Below, in pieces: positions 58,948-64,000 of a stretch of 64,000 bases of DNA (its first letter is position 1; each line of letters begins with the position of its first letter). Source of the stretch: Ailanthus altissimus (taxonomy: Eukaryota > Streptophyta > Magnoliopsida > Sapindales > Simaroubaceae). Where the stretch lies: NCBI GenBank assembly GCA_946807835.1, contig CAMPEX010000001.1, positions 5,657,001 to 5,721,000 on the forward strand, read 5' to 3'. Under the pieces are notes generated by a model that did not search any database, was not told the origin of the DNA, and saw only the letters and a program-made list of their open reading frames with translations. The translations under genes were made by a program, and so were the position numbers.

Positions 58948-60929
58948 CAACATATTATACATCTCTTTGACAATTATATATGTTAGAAAATTTAGAACTT
59001 CAAATTAATTAAAATTGAATTTATAAATAATTATCTAAAATACTTTTAAATATTTTTTATTCTTAATAAAATAAATTTAATTTTTTTAGTCAAAATTTAC
59101 AAGTTGTGCTATAACGAATATCATAATTATAGGTCCACTAAATATTTGATTGTAAATATTAATAAATTTATTGTAATATTAAAAAAAACATGCTAATACT
59201 TTTCTAAGTTGTCCGCTAAGTTATTCCAAATTTGAAAAAGAAATAAATTTTTTCTTTGTGAAATAATTTTTTAAAATTTTGAAAGCTAAAATAATAATTT
59301 GAAAAAGCAGATTAATTTGAGGGGGGAAGAAGGCCAAAGAACATGAAAAATCTAGAGTTTGAGTCATACTCTTAAGACCAAAACCCATGTGCCATTTGGC
59401 ACACCATGCACCTTTTTGTACTTTGTTTATATTAATACTTCCATTTTAGGGACCATTTCAAAGAACTATGTAGACAAAGAATGGGCGATGAAAGCTAAAC
59501 TTTCATACTTGTAAAAGTGACCATCAACCAAAAGTTAGATACCACTTGGCGGAGTCCTCAAATACACTAAAATTGTCAATTTTGAATTATATATGAAAAC
59601 AAGAAAAAAAATTGTCACATTAAAAATACCTAGTAAGTTTTGTGGACCAAATGATTCGAAGTTTGCAAGCTATAAAATGTGGATCATATATGGAAAAGAA
59701 AGTCACATTTAAAATGTTTAAATAAAATTAGTGTGATTCTTGAAATAAAAATTGTGCATCAAGGAACTTCTCTAAATTGTAACTACAAATATAAAAAGAG
59801 TTTGAAATATTATAGGGAAGTTAAAATGAATCATAATATACATTTGACACACTTTAAGTATATGTGGCTTAAGAAAAATTGACACGATTTTTAAATGAAT
59901 TTTATTTATCAATTGTGTTTAATTTATGTCTCAATTTTTTTATTTGTCAATTCGTTTAAAATATTTTATTATTGACGTAAATAAAACAAGTCAATTCATT
60001 TAAAATATGTATTCTTTAAGACATGAATTTATATAAGACACTAATTGGTTTAAGACATCGTAACCGGTTTTCATTTTAAATGAATTTTATTTTGTTTAAT
60101 TAGTTTTTAAATGTATTTGAGTATTAAATAAATTAAAGACTTGACTTTAGATATATTCTTTAATTTTACTTATATAACTTAAACATGTCTATTCAAATAA
60201 ACGAATCAAATTGTGTCACAATTCAAATAAATGAATCACATCATATCTTATAATTGCAAACTAATAAAATAGAGATTATTCATGTAAACGAATTAAATTT
60301 TGACTTATTTATTTAAATATATTTAATCATATTGTGTAATTCGTTTATAAGAAATTGGATTTTTATTTAGGTGTCAAATTCATTTACTTAAACAAATTGT
60401 ATTCAAATTAGGTAAAAATTCACTAATATACTTTATTGACATGAACAAATAATACAATTTATTTATATGAATTACCATCTTTAAAATATTATAATAAATT
60501 AAATGTTAAATATTAAATAATTTTAATAAAGTACGCATTGATAATTTAGAAAATACAATCTTACAAATATATTTATAACTTAAGTATCATCTATTTTATC
60601 GTGAATAATACTATACTTATTAAGTTAACATTTTGTATCTTAAATACAAAGCAATTACTCTTTAGCTAAAAAAGGATATATTTACAAAATTTATCCCTCC
60701 AATTATCAATGCTAAGAAATGATCTTTTAATTACTAGTATTATGTATTGTATTAGAACCACCATATCATATATTGCTTTTATCATTCATGTATAATCTAA
60801 ATGAATCTTATAATATTTGGGATATAAATTTTTAACTATAACTTTTTTTCTTCTTAAAGACATAACATGTGTAAGGTCCAAAGGAATAAAGGAAATGTTT
60901 GCTTTTTATTTTTTAAAGAGAAACAAGTA
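58945..60929. other. AT-rich decayed intergenic DNA
   Basis: No coding potential; the open frame 59679-59882 is not supported. Between 59880 and 60500 short phrases recur in both orientations: GTCAATTCGTTTAAAATAT at 59946 and a one-base variant at 59990, and AAACGAAT-type words at 60199 and 60288. This suggests an old interspersed repeat that has lost its C and G bases. Confidence 0.5.
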
Positions 60930-63900
60930 GCATATTAATAGGCAATATCATTCAATACAAGAGGAGAAATTATATGTGACTTATGGCCATACCAAAGACA
61001 ATTTGAGCTTTCATATAAAGTTAATTTGGCTAAGTTATGTGCCACCTTGTTAATTTCCCTAAGGATATATATGAAATTACAAGTAGTAAAGTACTCAAGG
61101 TAATATCATCAAAGATGATACCCAACTTTGAATAAAGTTGTGCCTGAATTTACAAGTCTTTGATAATAGCCAAAGCATCTGAAACCAGGTTAATGAAAGT
61201 GAGGCGATAGTCTTTCGTTAGTCACAATCCATACAATATGGCCATGGCTTTTGCTTCAGTGGCTCGGTGAAGAACATGTATGGGAACAGTAGTGGCAAGA
61301 AGGATCTGCCCATGATGATCCCTCATGAAAATGCCAAGATCCGTCCGACCAGTGCGAGAATAGGTTGCAACATCAGTTTTAACTTTAATATATTCTAGTA
61401 TCAGTGGTAGCCATCGCTGTAAATTATGTTCACATGGAGTTGAAGTTTCTACCCTGCAAGATGACTGGTATTTATGGAGGTAATCAACAACCCGGTTGAG
61501 AATTGTGCTCGAGGAAAAGAAAGATCGATGGTGCAGCCATTGATTTCAAATAAACTATACACGCCATGACACTGTCAATAACAACTTAACCTGGGGCAAC
61601 AAAAGCTTATGCATACAGAAGATGAAGAAGCTCTTAGTACTTTCATGATTGGAACCAATAACCATATATGCAAAAGTACAAGATTGCCAAAGAATAGTCA
61701 ATCTTTCACAAAGCCATAACCCATGCAAAGTGCTTTCAGCAGCAACCTCACAACATGGGCATATTGCATCAGCAGGTATGTGATGTCGAATTAAATTAAG
61801 CTGCATAGGCAACCATTCATGTGAAGCCCGCCAAGCAAAATTCTTTACTTTTGGTGGGAGATTTAGCTACCAGAGAAATTTTCACCACTTAGTAACTTGA
61901 GTCTTACTATAACAACTAGCAATACCCAATAGATATCTACCCAACTGATAGTAGCTTCTAATCGAGAATGTCCCCTTTGAATCAAAGTGCCATTGCAAAG
62001 AATCAATAAGGGTTGGTTGTTGTACAGAGATAGGCATGGCAAGGGTGAGTTGCTGTTCCTCAGGCGTAAAAGCTTGTCTAATATCATATATATTCCATTG
62101 AAGTAGTCCTCAAATTTGAAACCTTTGACAATTTAGGTAATTTATGAGGATATAGTGGTCGGAATGAGTAAGGGTGAGGCAACCAAGGATCATGATATAT
62201 GAGAATTGAATATCCATATCCAATTCTCCAGTGGAGTCATTTCTGTATAAGATTCATACTTCAAAGGATGCTTTTCCATCTAGAAGAAGATAAAGAGAGA
62301 GCTTTATCTTGTAAGAAAGGAAAATTAGAAAAATAAAAACTGTGCAAAATCCATGTCACAAGAGAATCTAGATGCTGGAAAAGTCGCCATAACTGTTTTG
62401 CTAAGAGCGTTTGATTAAAAGTAAATAAAATTCGAAAGCCTAAACCTCCATTTTTTTTCTTACGCAAAGTCTGTTCTAATTGCATCAATGCATTTTCTTT
62501 TTGTCATCATCACCTCCCCACCAAAACTGGGCACATAAATGGCATATCTCATGCAAAAGAGAGCTAGGAAAGCAAAATAGCTACATGGAGTATGTGGGAA
62601 TAACTTGCATCACCGCTTTAAGTAATACCTCACGGTCAATGATAGAAAATAGTTGGCATTTCCATCCTTTCAACTTGTTCTAGATGCAATCCTTAATAGA
62701 AGCAAAAATGGATCACTTATTTCAACCCCCAAAGCTTGGTAGACCAAGGTATTTTTCATGGCAAGGGACTTGCTAAACACCCAAACATTGAACAATTTTT
62801 GCAGATGAGACCAATGGAATATTATGTCCAAAGCACAATGTTGATTTCTCTATATTAATAAGCTAACTTAATGTGGCGTCATAACAATGCAAAAGATATC
62901 TAATGATTTCACAATTGAAGAAAGATGGCTAAGTGAAGATAAAACTATCATCTGCGAAAGTTAAGTGGGAAATAATAAGGCTATATCGCTCACATATTAA
63001 CCATGAATAATGCCAAGAGTTTTTGCGTGATAGAGCAAAGATGAAAAACCTTATGCACAGATAAGAAACAAATATAGAGAGAGGGGATCACTTTGACGCA
63101 ATCCCTTAATAGGTTGTAAAAGGCCTCTAGCCTTACCATTAATAAGAAAAGAGTAGGAGACAATAGATATACAGCTAAAAATACGTTGGCACCATACTTT
63201 TGAAAAACCTATTTGCTTCATTAAAGCTACTAGAAAAATCCATTCAACTCGGTCACAAGTCTTAAACATGTTTAGTTTAAGTGCCATATACTAATCTTGT
63301 CTCTTTCATTGACACTTAATAAGATAGAGGCCTTCAAAGCTAATAATTACATTGCCAATAATTAACTTACCAGAAATAAATGCACTCTAGGTCTCAGAGA
63401 TGACCTCATGCAAAATTAATCTGAGCCTATTAGCTAGGACCTTGGTTATGATCTTATAAAATACATTGCAAAGGCTAATAGGATGAAAATCTGTTGATCT
63501 TGTCGGAGACTGGTGTTTGGGTATCAATTCAAGCAGAGTATCATTAATGCAACTTATATCATTAATGCCATTAAGAAACTGTAATTATGCGGTAGTAACA
63601 TCACACCCACGACATCCTAATATTTTTTTTATAGAATAAAGCTGACATACCATCATGACCTGGTGACTTAGTGGGAGACATCTAAAAAATTGCCCTGTGA
63701 ATTTCAGTAGCCTAAAAAGGTGCATTGAGAAATAAAGACTATACTCTGATAGCCACTCATTCACACAGTCAATAATTGGTTGAAAATCTGTAGCCAATGG
63801 TTTTAAAGTGGTAAAAATATTGGAAAAATGGTTAAAAATGATAGATTCAATCATATCAATTCCTGTGCTAGATGTTGGAGCTATCAAACAAACCAGAAAT

Positions 63901-64000
63901 TCAATTTCTCTTTTGATGACCAAAAGCCTTAAAATGAAAATACCTACAATTCTGATCATCATTCTTCAGCCAAGAAACTTTATACCGTTGCTTCCAGTAT
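60930..64000 (-). pseudogene. L1-like LINE: RT, zinc-binding region and RNase H (runs off the window)
   Basis: Read right to left on the minus strand. Linker and RT N-terminal part lie at 63962-63585 (HQVMMVCQLY-type end in the PxKSPGxDGM region). The RT core has a STDFRPISLCNVFYKI-like stretch near 63450-63510, then LKLNMFKTCDRVEW..FL and KGLRQSDPLSLYLFLICA (63051-63287), and the catalytic motif FADDSFIF at about 62935-62960. Next come the zinc-binding region with ICPCCEVAAESTLHGLWLCE (61690-61770) and an RNase H-like domain (about 61440-60990). Several stops and frameshifts are present. The 3' end near 60930 passes into an A-rich stretch (AAAAAATAAAAAG, minus strand). The endonuclease half lies outside the window or is missing. 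Confidence 0.85.

Overview
The window is nuclear DNA from a flowering plant, most likely a eudicot. It is AT-rich, contains two intron-bearing genes of plant-specific families with GT-AG introns, carries an inserted piece of plastid DNA, and is otherwise dominated by plant-type retrotransposons. No lineage below eudicot can be named from the sequence alone.

Only two genes look intact. A small reticulon-like gene (four exons, + strand, 8787-13795) encodes a 194-residue ER membrane-shaping protein. A mitochondrial carrier of the BT1-like/BTL adenine-nucleotide transporter group (five exons, - strand, 53021-56672) encodes 365 residues. They are about 39 kb apart with no sign of joint regulation.

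Left arm (1-8.7 kb): two long copia LTRs in opposite orientation lie 35 bp apart (1-1980 and 2016-4429), then unassigned sequence, then a decayed LINE (about 6300-7800). Right arm (57-64 kb): a chimeric plastid insertion (rrn23 joined to rpoC2, 58099-58911), an AT-rich decayed stretch, and an L1-like LINE running off the window edge.

Between the genes (15.6-51 kb) is a nest of retrotransposons that can be unpicked from target-site duplications. A + strand Ty3/gypsy element (gag at 15640-16678, RT at 46582-47480) was entered by a - strand Tat/Athila-like gypsy element (16679-46576). Its left LTR holds a copia element (17149-26584, TSD ATAAC). That copia LTR in turn holds a solo gypsy LTR (17340-20192, TSD CGTAT). 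Three more solo LTRs (28256-30799, 32255-34958, 39060-41546) and a LINE lie in the Tat/Athila interior. A 5'-truncated copia element with its 3' LTR follows at 47481-50940.

Two things stand out. First, where the nested copia element should carry gag there is about 1.1 kb of consecutive stem-loops (24951-26049), including four that share one 20-nt loop but have unrelated stems, and a twin pair with a compensatory base change. Second, the Tat/Athila-like element carries, between integrase and its 3' noncoding region, an intronless degraded copy of a host LOG gene (cytokinin riboside 5'-monophosphate phosphoribohydrolase), itself split by a solo LTR four codons after its ATG.
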